From positions 1 through 64,000 of the forward strand of contig JAQFVV010013066.1 in assembly GCA_028023455.1 (NCBI GenBank): a stretch of 64,000 nucleotides of DNA, in the 5' to 3' direction. How positions within the stretch are numbered: the stretch's first letter is position 1; every line of letters starts with the position of its first letter. Positions 12,352 through 22,207 of this stretch are shown here, piece by piece. The notes below the pieces were generated by a model. That model did no database searches, was not told the DNA's origin, and saw nothing but the letters and a program-made list of their open reading frames with translations. The position numbers and the translations under genes are program-made. The stretch is from Epiperipatus broadwayi. Taxonomy: Eukaryota; Onychophora; Udeonychophora; Euonychophora; Peripatidae.

Positions 12352-12628
12352 TTTCTATTTTGCTTTTTTTTTTTGAAAAAAAAAAAAAATTTCTATTTCG
12401 CTACGAGATAACTATTAAACACGCTTACTGAGACAAATTTCTATTAATATGCTTACTAAAACAAATTACTGTTAATACACTTACTAAAACAATTTTTCCG
12501 ATTACCAATTCTATATTCACCCGGACTTCGATTCTCAATTTCCCTGTAGCTTTCTCTACGTTATACAATTCAATTCGAATTCACTACTATTTCTAAATTG
12601 CACCAGATTTTTCTACTGGAACGTATCC
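12352..12628 (-). other. gypsy-1 untranslated leader
   Basis: Non-coding stretch between the primer binding site and the Gag start. It holds a poly(A)/poly(T) inverted run (about 12,364-12,390) and a short near-repeat, ACTTACTAAAACAA-like, at about 12,445-12,493. No other signal is seen. Confidence 0.6.
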
Positions 12629-12646
12629 TGTCGATTAACTGCGCCA
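12629..12646 (-). other. gypsy-1 primer binding site
   Basis: On the minus strand TGGCGCAGTTAATCGACA lies six bases downstream of the 5' LTR. A TGGCGCAGT start is typical of 17.6/297-type gypsy elements that use a tRNA-Ser primer; the tRNA identity is from memory and untested here. Confidence 0.7.
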
Positions 12647-12652
12647 ATTTTC

Positions 12653-13240
12653 TGCTGTGTACAGCCACTCACTCGGCTTAACCATCAGGTAAATAGACAG
12701 CAGAAACCAAATGATTATACAAATAGTTTAATAGAATTAACAGTCGGATAAATAATAGTACATATATATATATATAGTTATAAGACAATTAAGTTAACTT
12801 ACGAACGCTGGCCATGAAGGCATACAAAAAAACATAATATAGACCGGTGTGGCCTGCAAAGTTTTTAGGTCCACTTTTTAACCTTCAGTGGTGGAATTCA
12901 CTGGGTTTGTTCCATTGATAAGTTAAAACTCTTGACCTTCGTGTGCATTCAATGAGTTCTCCACTACAAGTGCTGCTTAGTTATTTTTTGTTCCTTCTTT
13001 TTTCTTGTTCAGGAATGTTTCAGAAACCAATTAATTTTCAGCTATTGTCTACTTTTAGTAATCAGCACTTTTAATCTAGCTGCTTAATTAGTTTCTGATC
13101 TGAAGCTTATCTTTAATAGCGTACCAAATTTAATTACAAAATTACTGTCTATTTCTTTTAATAAAACTTATTTTAATAAAACATTAATTATTATATACGT
13201 ATAATTTTCTTTTAACAAAACATTATTATACATGTATATA
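12653..13240 (-). repeat. gypsy-1 5' LTR
   Basis: This 588-bp copy pairs with 7,901-8,485. It carries a longer TA microsatellite than its partner. Its outer edge merges with ATAAATCATGG, the beginning of the repeated LINE segment, so the last few bases may belong to either. Confidence 0.92.
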
Positions 13241-13639
13241 AATCATGGCCCTTATTCCCAGGAGACAGCGGTTGGTAGCTGAAGGCAGAGGGTGTTAAAA
13301 ATTCCCTGATTGTGGACCCAGGCTGCCATTTGATGGTGACTTTTTATTTAGGTAATTACAACTGCAGATCACTTTGAAGTGAAGAAAGATTGCAAGAGTT
13401 AAAAGAGGAAATGTCTTATATTAAATGGGACATTATTAAACTTTGTGAAATTAGAAGAAAAGATAATGAAACAATTTATATAAAAACTGGACATGTACTC
13501 TACTATAAAGGCACAAATATTGGAAATACAAGTGGAGTAGGATTCATTATAAATAAAAAATGGAAGAATAACATTGAGGAGATTGATGATATATTGCACA
13601 GAGTGGCAAGATTAGTTTTACATCATAATAGCAGATACC
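13240..13639 (+). repeat. About 400-bp direct repeat flanking gypsy-1, right copy
   Basis: Partner of 7,501-7,900. From its end the LINE sequence continues without interruption (ACC then AAATGCAG), so this copy is joined to the rest of LINE-1, while the left copy is joined to the LINE 5' leader. Confidence 0.85.
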
Positions 13640-14110
13640 AAATGCAGATAATTCAGGTTTATGCCCCAACAAGTTCTCATAGTGATGAAGTAGTGGAAGA
13701 TTTTTATATGGATGTACAAAAGGCTTTTGAGCAGAGGAAATAATATTTTAAAATTATTATGGGAGACTTTAATGCTAGAATTGGTAAACAAATGAAAGAC
13801 AAAAATGGTGTAGGTAATTTTGGTTATGGTAATAGAAATGACAGAAGACATAGACACGTGGACTTTGCAGAAAAAAAAAACCTTTATATTATGAATTCTT
13901 TTTCTGAAAAAAATATTAACAGGAAATGGACATGAAAGCATCCAAATGAAGGTACAGCACAATTGGATTAAACTTTGACTAACAGAAAATACATATTTCA
14001 AGATTGTAATGTTCTTAATAAATTTAGTACAGGAAGTGATCATTGATTAGTAAGATTTAAGAGATGTGGTTATGCAAAACTAGAGAGACAAAATTATTAA
14101 GAAAAACAAT
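13339..14110 (+). pseudogene. LINE-1 endonuclease domain (exonuclease-endonuclease-phosphatase fold)
   Basis: The domain begins near 13,339 with a Leu-Gly-Asn-Tyr-Asn-type strand. The part from Met 13,390 reads MQELKEEMSYIKWDIIKLCE with the catalytic Glu in the C-E-I-R-R motif. It then has VGFIINKKW and QIIQVYAPTSSHSDE. The frame meets TAA at 13,741-13,743 but continues in the same frame with IIMGDFNARIG (catalytic Asp and Asn) and ends near the GSDH motif at about 14,033-14,044 (catalytic Asp-His pair). Further in-frame stops are seen near 13,933, 13,969 and 14,044. The active-site residues are all still readable, so decay is mostly by nonsense changes. The enzyme would nick genomic DNA to prime reverse transcription. 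Confidence 0.85.
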
Positions 14111-14516
14111 ATTTACAGTTGATATTCTTAATCTTCAGAAACATTCTAATGAATTTAAATTAGAACTTACAAATTGGTTTCAAGTATTAATAGATTTTGA
14201 ACATGATTCAAGTTTGAATGAAATTAATATGAAAATAACTGATACACTTTTAAAAACTGCAACAAAGGTAGTTGGTAGAAAAAAGCAGCAATTGACCAAT
14301 AAAATTTCTACTGAGACTAGAGAATTTATGAAGAAAAGAAAGAATATGAAGATATACAATAATGATTTATTAAAAAATATTGAATATCTTGAATTTTGTA
14401 ACATGGTGGGGAAAAGAGTTGAAAATGATATAAGAAAGTATAATTGTGAACTAGCAAGGAAAGCTGTAGAAGAGAATAAGTCTCAAATGTGTAAAACATT
14501 TTGGTATTGGTAGGAA
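14064..14516 (+). pseudogene. LINE-1 linker between endonuclease and RT
   Basis: A 149-residue open piece in a different frame from the endonuclease, so an indel lies near 14,060-14,100. It is Lys/Asn/Glu-rich with probable helical content and has no catalytic motif. The same segment is recognisable in LINE-2 (39,311-39,720) and, on the minus strand, in LINE-3 (46,900-47,300), which shows it is part of the LINE protein and not a separate gene. It ends KTFWYW, followed by a stop. Confidence 0.75.
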
Positions 14517-14639
14517 ATTTATATCTGCAATAAGAAAAAATGATGGCATTATTACTAGAGTTGACGTCATGAAATGTGTAGAAGACTTCTATCAAGAATT
14601 ATATAGTAATAAAGAACAAGTACCTCCTATACCTATTAT

Positions 14640-15700
14640 ATTTTCCTAATTGCCCAGAATTTTGAATGAAGAAGTGAGGCATGCATTTAAATTTATGATG
14701 AAAGTAAAGGCTCAAGGTAATGATGGAATTATAATTGAGATATTAAAAGAAGCAGGTGAAAAAATAGAAAAATTGTTTAATAATGTTATATACCAAATAT
14801 CTAAATGATAAACATGGACCAGATGATTGGAATAATGCAGTATTAATATTAATATTTAAAAAGGTGATAAAGAAGATATTAGAAATTACAGACCTATCAG
14901 TCTTTTATCAGTATTATACAAAATTTTTACTAAGATAATTATTACTCGTCTACAGAGAACACTGGATTTCCACCAACCAAGAGAACAAGGTGGATTTAAA
15001 AGGGGTTTTGCTACAGTAGGTCATATCCAGTTATTGAGAGAAGTTGCAGAAAGAACAAATGAATATGAGTTGCCATTATACTTAGGATTTGTAGATTATG
15101 AAAAGGCATTTGATTCTATAAACATTTCTTCAGTGATTAAAGCATTGGATCATCAAGGTATAGATCCAGGATATTGTCATATTTTAAAGAATATTTATAA
15201 AAATGCAACAGCAATAATTAGATTACATAATGATAGTTGGAAAGTCAACACTGAGAAGGGTGTAAGACAGGGTGACTCCATATCTCCAAAACGTTTTACA
15301 GCAGTGCTGCAATAAGTATTTTGTGGATTACAATGGGAAGCTAAAGGAGTGAAAGTAAATGGACATTATTTAAGTCATTTAGATTTTGCAGATGATGTAC
15401 TTGTTTTTGCCAATAATGGTTTAGAGCTACAGGAAATGTTGCAAGAGTTATCAGATGAAAGTAGGAATAAAGATAAATATTAAAAAGTCTAAAGTAATGT
15501 TTTAATACATTTTCTCAAAATATGAAAATAAAGATTGATTATGATGAGTTAGAAGAAGTTAACAGTTACAAATACCTTGGTTAGATTAATACAGATAGAA
15601 ACATAATGGATGAAACTAATAGAATTAAACTTGGTTGGAGTGTTTTTGGTAGAAATAACTTGATACTAAAAGGAAATATGCCTATATGTTTGAAAAAGGT
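14640..15700 (+). pseudogene. LINE-1 reverse transcriptase domain
   Basis: RT blocks can be read in order across several frames: a block with DDWNNAVLILIFKK near 14,820, YRPISLLSVLYK near 14,890, the segment before GFKRGF near 15,000, then an open piece from Met 15,034 with DYEKAFDSI (first catalytic Asp) and GVRQGDSISPKRFTAVLQ. A stop follows at 15,313-15,315. Beyond it LDFADDVLVFANN (about 15,379-15,417) keeps the FADD catalytic doublet. The polymerase would copy element RNA at the nicked target. It is broken by stops and frame changes but its catalytic residues are intact. Confidence 0.87.
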
Positions 15701-16116
15701 TTTTAATAAATGTGTTTGACCAGTTCTTACATATGGATCTGAGACTTGGACACTTAATAGAAGAGCAATACAGAGACTTCACAACTCAAAGAAGTATGAA
15801 GAGATGCATGTTGGGAGTAACAAGAAGAGATCAAAAATGCAATATATCGGTAAGAGAACAATCGGGTGTTATTGACATCATTGAAAAAATTAAAAGACTG
15901 AAGTGGAGTTGAGCTGGACATATTGCTAAAAGAGATGATAATGGATTGACAATTGAAATTTTAAACTGGATTTCAAGAGATTGTAAAAGACCCAGAAAGA
16001 GACCACATGTGAGATGGATGGATGAAATAAGAAAGTATGCAGGGGTGATGTGGAGAAGAGAAGCTAAAGATCGGAAACGATGGATTGAACTTAGAGAGAC
16101 CTTCATCCTGCAGTAA
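15701..16116 (+). pseudogene. LINE-1 C-terminal domain
   Basis: After the RT come motifs shared by all copies: a Tyr-Gly-Ser-Glu-Thr-Trp-Thr-Leu-Asn-Arg-Arg segment near 15,730-15,765, CMLGVTRRDQKCN at 15,805-15,845, then RPHVRWMDEIRKYAGVMWRR (about 15,995-16,055) and a final RWIELRETFILQ before TAA at 16,114. The WRR/W-type ending is typical of this LINE group. Two frames are needed to read it, with a stop at 15,910. Confidence 0.8.
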
Positions 16117-16716
16117 ATTGATAATGGTTGATAATGATAATTTAGAAATGTTTAATAGTGTTAAAATGGACTGGATAAAATAACAGTATTACCTAATCAC
16201 AATTATTATAATTGATTAAATATAAATGAAAAATTTTTAAGTTAATTAAATAGTACCTAGACAAAGTCATAGTATAATCTAATGTTGGGACTTCATATAT
16301 TTTTTAGGCGTTGTCCTCCTATTGACAGGGCATATATATATATACACACACACAAATGTTAAATATAATATAATAAAATCTATATTAGTAATTTAAATAA
16401 AACAAACTATATTTGTTATCAATAACAATTATAATCTTAAAAATAATTTAAACATTATTACAAATTGATTTCATTGTTTAATAAATGAAATCAATTGGTA
16501 GTGAATTTTTGTTTAGTTTTAAGCTAATGATGTACATGATATTTAAATAGTTCACTTTGATATACAAGGGGTAAACAGTCGTATTTACAACATTGATATT
16601 AACCTTTTAAATATAAAATAAAGTTTAATATATCAAATTTTATTCAAATATCAATACATAAAATAACTCCGATAAATTCAAAATATCCAACCTGCTTACA
16701 TTATTAAAACATATAA

Positions 16717-18488
16717 ATATTGTAATGGTAACCATGGTACAATTATTTGATGGTATTAATGAGTACTCAGCCAATTATAATGATACTTATGATATCATTT
16801 CTTTATTTGTGATGACCATCTTCTCCAAATATAGAAACATTTATTTGGAAATCTTATGAATAAAATAGAATTCAGAAGAATAGTGATTTCATGTATTATA
16901 GTATAGGCTGGGAAGCGAATCCACTAACCTGGGACAACTGCCTAAAAGGCAGCTGTGCTGACCTTTGCATTTTTATTTATTAAAACACTAGATAGCAAAC
17001 CTTGAATGACAATGTTTCTTAAATTTATTTAAAATAATAATAATATCATTATTTACTAATTGTTTCTCTTACTATAACATCCAGACACTTCAGTCATCAG
17101 TGTTCCAGTTATCAGAGGAGTGGGAGAGATTATTTTTGTCTCTCAGAATCATATGTGTGACCAATATTTTCTTATTAGCATATTTTATTCAAAAAAGTAT
17201 TAAACAATATTTATTTTCATGATGTACATAAAAGGACTAACAAAGAAATTTATAAATAATAACACAACTTATTAATGCAAGAAATAGTAAATAAAATTAA
17301 TATAGTCTTAATTTGCAATTTCCTCTTGCATAAAATTACCAAAACTTGATATCATAATCAAAAGTTCATATCTTTTGCTTTTTCTCTAATTTTATTAGAG
17401 CATCTCATGTGTATATAAAACATTATTTTATTGTTTTTAATATTTTAATCCATATTTATATATGTGACCTAAAGCATAATTTATTCATTGAATATTTTCA
17501 ATTGAAATATTTTTAATCTTTAATAGTATGTATTGTTTTTAAATATAAAAGAGAAATAAAAATAGAACATTAATTTTCCTTTCACTAATTTTTTTTCCAA
17601 TTTATTCCATGAATTCTCTCATCTACTTTTAGATATATTTTCTTCTCTTAATGATTTTAGTATTATTGGTAATCAAACAAGTATTGAAAATAGTTATCAT
17701 TCGTGTTAGGGTATTATCTTTCCACTTAAATAACATTTTTGGCAACCGATTTGCATAGTTCAGTTTCCTTACTTTTTAGCATCTTATGATAGTTCATATG
17801 AAGAACATAGCAATATCCTTAGGGTAGTAATCAATGTGCTATTGTTTTTTTCTAGTCCTTCATATCCAAAAATTATCCTAATGTAATAGTTTTATAACTT
17901 TTTATAAGCTAGTAAATCCAAATAATTCTTCATCAACACACTTCTTTCTAGTTTAACCTTTAAAGTTAATTTTTCATTTTTCTTCTTCAACAACAACAAA
18001 GTGATGAGAACAAAAATCTATCTCATTAATTTACTACTAGCTTCATTTGCATACAGTCCCCTTTTACTTCATGTAGAATTTTTGCACTTGTCATTTAAAT
18101 ACATTTTAAGGTATTCTATTTTTCTAATAAAAGGGATATTAATTAAGTGAATATATTTGTGCATATTTATAAAATAAATAATCTTTATTTACATAACAAT
18201 TTTATAAGTGTGAATATATCCCTCCTCTCTTTTTTCTTCCCATAACATGTATATATTCTCAAAATATTATAATGTAGCCTTTGTCTTGCTATGACAATAG
18301 TTACATTTTCCATTGATTTAAAAGTATGCAATGGGAGAGTGAAACATTCTATTTCTTTTTTACATGTAAAGACTTTCCTAATTTAATGTAATGTGTATTC
18401 CTTTATATCATCTAAATTACATTTTTAAATGTCTCTATTGCCTTTCTGCCAGAGGGTACACCCATTTATTAGTATCTAATAAATGTAA
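16717..18488 (-). repeat. gypsy-2 left LTR-like repeat (3' LTR), interrupted
   Basis: Three collinear blocks match the right repeat: 16,717-16,745 to 22,208-22,238; 17,265-17,410 to 22,400-22,545; and 17,655-17,800 to 22,790-22,925. A further block at 18,160-18,250 matches 23,245-23,330. The order is direct. The gap between the first two blocks contains a SINE. The exact end is hidden by element A. Confidence 0.65.
16902..16970 (-). mobile_element. tRNA-related SINE fragment
   Basis: On the minus strand the segment reads GGTCAGCACAGCTGCC, then a GCAGTTGTCCCAGG centre, then GTGGATTCGCTTCCCAGCC, which resembles a pol III B box (GGTTCRANNCC). The centre CAACTGCCTAAAAGGCAG is a short hairpin. 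It resembles the SINE at 44.9 kb in the CAACTGCC part. It is too short to be a functional tRNA. Confidence 0.5.
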
Positions 18489-20109
18489 GGTAATAGTATG
18501 AATACTGAACCCTATCGTCTGATGACACTCAATCTACTGATTCATGGGTCGCCTGTTTGTTTACATAATATTATGTTAAAAGATTTTTTTTCAACCGGTT
18601 TTTAATTTTTTTTCGTCGATGATGGTAAACCATCAATGTTTTTTTTTATTCCACCCAGGTTTTTTTTTTGTTTTTAACAAACAAATACTTTGTTTTTAGA
18701 TGGTCTAGGGGTGTTGGTTTGTTTTTAAATTACCTACTAACTGTCCGTAGGTTTCTTTACATAATATTCCTTATGGTAAACCAAATTTTTTTTTCACTCT
18801 GTTTTTTAATTTTGTTTTGGGGAGGAGGTTCATTTTTTAAGAGACAAACACTTTGTTTTTAGATGGTGTATGGGTGTTGGTTTGCTTTTAAATTAGCGAT
18901 TAATGGTCCGTCGGTTTTGTTTACACAAAAATATAGTAACAAACACTGTTGTTTTTAGATGGTGGAGGGGGGGTTAGTTTGCTTTTACCTTCTTTTTGTT
19001 GATGTTTTGATTTGCTGAAAGATTTAAATGATTCCTTTTGAATAAACGAACATTTGCTTGTTAGAGGGTAGAGGTTGTTTTGATTTTGAATTGTCGTCTT
19101 TTTTTTGTTAATTTATTACATGGCTTTTTTCCCTTCAAATTATTACGCTACAGAAAGCTTTATATGATAGCGAAAAATTCTTCCTTAATTTTTGGACCTT
19201 TAATTTTACAAAAGATATAAACAGTTTGTTTTTAAAAAACTTTTTTTTTTAAGCTGGGGGAGGTGGGATGATGGGGAAGGTTTGTTTTGATTTTTAATTA
19301 TCGACTTTTTTATTTATTTTCTTTTTGAACATTTATGTTACCATAGCACAGTTCTTTATTATTATTTTATTTTTATGGTGGGCCCTTTTGAATAAACTCA
19401 TAAACACTTCTTTTTTTGTATAATAAAATATTACCAACTACTTTAACCGTTAATAAAACTTATCAAATATTACCTACCTACTTTATAATCATGTGAACAA
19501 CAAAAACAACAACAATGACAAGTTTCCCATGAAATAATTAATTAGTGAATCAAAAATAAACGAAACGTTTGACAAGTTGTGATTCAAAATAATTAAATAA
19601 ACAGCATTTGGGGGGGGCATAAAAAACAAAGACAGCAGATGCCAAAAGTAACACACACAAAAAAATGGAATAAAAAAAACAGTCACTTCGAATAAAAAAC
19701 ATTGCAGAAAAAAATAATCTTTTTATGTTTTGTGCATTTCAAAACCATAGGGAAGCATGTGCGATGACATGACAATTCTTAATATGCAATACTAATTCCA
19801 CTATGCTTTCTAAAAAATTTTCAACAATGAATTTTTGCAGAGTATTGACTCTTTCAATTATGGCCACTGTCAAATCTAACTGTAACTAGAGTTCAAGAGT
19901 GCTCAGTTGATGAATACTGTTGCAATGCAATGGGTGTAGTATTTCATTATGTAATCATAGAATACATCGCCCTCAGGTAGCCTGTTATGGCTCTAAAACA
20001 CCTATTATACTGTCAACCATAAGATAAGGCTGCTAAAATGGTATATTGATGTGGGTTTTGTGAAAAAGTGTACCATCAGACGATAGGGTTCAGTATTTAT
20101 ACTATTACC
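18489..20109 (+). mobile_element. Element A: 1.6-kb non-autonomous TIR DNA element
   Basis: Both ends carry an inverted repeat starting GGTAATAGTATGAATACTGA and continuing through ACCCTATCGTCTGATG, about 36 bases in all (18,489-18,525 and 20,073-20,109). The left flank is TAA and the right AAA; element B has TAA on both sides. A TAA/TTA target duplication with a GG terminus would fit PIF/Harbinger, but no transposase is visible. The interior is T-rich with degenerate tandem units built around CTTTGTTTTTAGATGGT (18,690, 18,853, 18,948) and a G8 run near 19,609. The same order, reversed, makes up element B. Confidence 0.8.
18660..19000 (+). repeat. Internal degenerate tandem repeats of element A
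   Basis: Units share ACAAACACTTTGTTTTTAGA, then a TGGTGTAGGGGTGTTGGTTTG segment and TTTTAAATTA. Spacing is about 165 and then about 100 bases. Element B carries the reverse complement of at least three units at 30,520-30,810. Confidence 0.65.
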
Positions 20110-20257
20110 AAACAAATTTAATGTTCATTTACCATTCTATATGGTTTGAAGATGCAGACATTATATGACCCTTTATATAGTTTTATTATCCTGAATTAGA
20201 ACAGTGTTTTTCTATGCTTAATCCAATTTCATAAGGTCTTTAATATAAATTTGTAAA

Positions 20258-21117
20258 TTATTTAAAGACATGTTCAAAATGGCTAGTGTTAGATGCCAAC
20301 ACAAACACTTTATCACCAACTTTAATATAATAACTTGTTTGTTTTTGTTGGTGCTTCATTTTCTTTCTTTGATTACACATTCTCTTATATGCTTGGTCAT
20401 GATCCAGTTGTATATTCATTTTCTTCAGTATTACATCCAATGGTGTTTTAATAAGATTCAGTGATGCTTTATCAAAATGAAGATATATTTGGGAAAAACC
20501 TGTGGACTCTTTCCAAATTCAATAATATAATTTACTATTGTCTTGATGTGCTTAACCCATTCACAATGATTATTATGAACATAAACTCTTAATAGTTTTT
20601 CAAGCTCTCTCATAACCCTCTCACATGGGTTTGATGTAGGGTTTTAGATAGAGGTTAGTACATGTTTGATATCATTTCTTAATATCTAATGTCATTATGC
20701 AGACAAAAAATGTGCTTCATGGTCTGTTACAATATGTTTGTGTTTTTCAATTACATGGATGCATTGCTTTTTTAATACTTTAATAGAATTTGTTGTATTT
20801 TCTTGAGTATCATGATATGCTAGCCCATATTTCAAGAAGATATTATAAGTGACTACTATATATCTCTTTCTCCACAATGCATGAAATGGACCATAATAAT
20901 CAATAGCCAAAATGTTGTTATGTTTTTGAGGTAATATTGGACATAGTGTGCCTGCATTTAATCTATTAACATGTTTGGTTCAGAGACAAATTTCACAATT
21001 GTTTGGTACAGATATTATACTACAATACATTTTGGGCCAATAAAAAATTTATATAATAAATAGTCTTGTGATGGCCTTGTGTATATATACATGGTGCACA
21101 TATTTCATGAAATCTGT
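20258..21117 (-). pseudogene. gypsy-2 integrase remnant
   Basis: Read from high to low coordinate: a degraded zinc-binding domain ending in an NCEIC Cys pair (about 20,990-21,005), then the catalytic core AIDYYGPF with YIVVTYNIFLKYGLAYHDTQ (open 20,695-20,910), then IVTDHEAHFLSA where the usual D-N/H-G-x-x-F has Glu for Gly. The final open piece (20,258-20,440) has QAYKRMCNQRKKMKHQQKQT and the KVGDKVFV strand, typical of gypsy integrase C-termini. Stops and frame changes separate the pieces. It is more diverged from gypsy-1 than gypsy-4 is, so it represents a different lineage. Confidence 0.75.
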
Positions 21118-21460
21118 TCAAAGGCTGCATGAAATTACAGTTCTCCATCTGTTCTCATTTACTTGGTATTCCAACAGGTCATTCTTAGACTGGTATCTAT
21201 ATGATGACTTCTTTTTTGGATTATTCAACTTCTGATTGAGTCTCAATTCCAGATTAAATATATTTTTGAGTTTTGTTTCTTTGTATCTGAAGCAAGACCA
21301 TTTAATCTTTTCAATGGTCTCTATTGGTAGATTAAAACAGGTCATACAACTATCATCAGCATTTTGAATAAAGATTTTAATTGTAATATTGTCTGCACCC
21401 TTGCAATATTGAACCAAATACTTATATTTCAGAAGGTAGAGACTATTATCTCAATCATCT
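21118..21460 (-). pseudogene. gypsy-2 RNase H end and connection to integrase
   Basis: The open 99-residue piece begins MVQYCKGADNITIK, matching the position of the V-x-Y-x-x-G-x-x-N-x-x-A-D-A-L-S signature at the end of Ty3/gypsy RNase H, with the last part changed. Upstream in the same frame LLKYKY is seen. The remainder is Lys/Asn-rich linker. It lies directly before the integrase remnant, in the correct order for a minus-strand element. Confidence 0.55.
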
Positions 21461-21652
21461 ATTAGTCAGTAGCTTTTTTAATCTCTCAACAATGCATAAA
21501 ACTGTTTCTTGAACTTGTCTTTCATATTGTTTGCCAATTTCCTGAGCAATATTTTGTACATCATGTTATAATGTTTTACCTTAAACTTCATCATCTTCTG
21601 TACTTATTCATTTATTAATTTTTTACATCTAATTTCAGAATGATTATAATGT

Positions 21653-21826
21653 TTACCATGCTTTAAAATTTTTCTTAAATTTCTTTAATTTGAACATATA
21701 TTTTGAATATATGTTTTTTCTCATTTCTTTATTATTTTGATCCATTTTTTCTTCTATTTTTTCATAATGTTTTTTCATTTCTTCTGTGGCTGTCTTCTCT
21801 TCTACTTGCATTTGCCCAGTTGACAT
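21653..21826 (-). pseudogene. Possible gypsy-2 Gag N-terminus
   Basis: A 57-codon frame starts MSTGQMQVEEKTATEEMKKH and is rich in Glu, Lys and Met with coiled-coil spacing, ending KAW before TAA. Its place, between the right LTR-like repeat and the pol remnants, is where Gag should start. No family signature is present, so the call rests on position. Confidence 0.35.
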
Positions 21827-22207
21827 TTTCTTTTAAATCACTAGCTGTACTTCTGCTGCAATAGATGACCATAATTCTTTGTTGCTGACTACTTTTTTCT
21901 TCAAGCATATTATCATTAGTATCATCTATATAATTACTTAATAATTTTCAATTCTTTATTGTCACTTTATCATATTTTTACACAATTTAATCTTTTCTAT
22001 AATTATTTCATGAACCAGTAGTATCATCATTCTTTGTGCAGCATAATGTTATCCAGATTTACCTTCATTCAACTTTAGTATTGTCATTAATTTTAGGTTT
22101 TTCCACTAAAATTTTTATTTTATTTTATAAATATATTGAACACAAAATCACCTGCCAATGTTCTTTATCAGAAATAAGATGTTAATGGTTCATGTAAGGT
22201 GCCAATA

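Larger units (their letters stand above)
7901..13240 (-). mobile_element. gypsy-1: full-length but inactivated Ty3/gypsy LTR retrotransposon
   Basis: The unit is 5.34 kb: LTR, primer binding site, Gag-protease, RT-RNase H-integrase, polypurine tract, LTR, all on the minus strand. Domain order PR-RT-RH-IN identifies Ty3/gypsy rather than Ty1/copia. There is no env-like frame: integrase stops 21 bases from the 3' LTR. The LTRs are about 98% identical by eye count, so insertion is recent. Even so the coding region has at least five in-frame stops (12,025-12,027; 11,228-11,230; 10,685-10,687; 10,103-10,105; 9,395-9,397), one frame change inside protease, and a changed RT catalytic motif. A decayed relative lies at 56.69-58.5 kb. 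It interrupts LINE-1. Confidence 0.93.
13240..16140 (+). mobile_element. LINE-1: near full-length APE-type non-LTR retrotransposon body
   Basis: The unit has one continuous coding region order: apurinic-type endonuclease, linker, reverse transcriptase, C-terminal domain, short 3' end. This compact plan with a single endonuclease-RT frame resembles RTE-like LINEs. The 3' end (16,111-16,140) holds repeated TTGATAATG/TGATAATGA units like the short tandem tails of RTE elements. Several stops and frame changes make it a dead copy. At least four further copies or fragments of the same family lie in the window (4.85-5.95, 7.27-7.90, 38.48-41.28 and 45.29-48.87 kb). Clade assignment is an inference from layout. 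Confidence 0.85.

Noticed and set aside
18489-20109. A CRISPR array or satellite based on the repeated CTTTGTTTTTAGATGGT units
   Set aside because: Spacing is irregular, spacers are not unique and the same units lie in element B, so they are internal repeats of a transposon.
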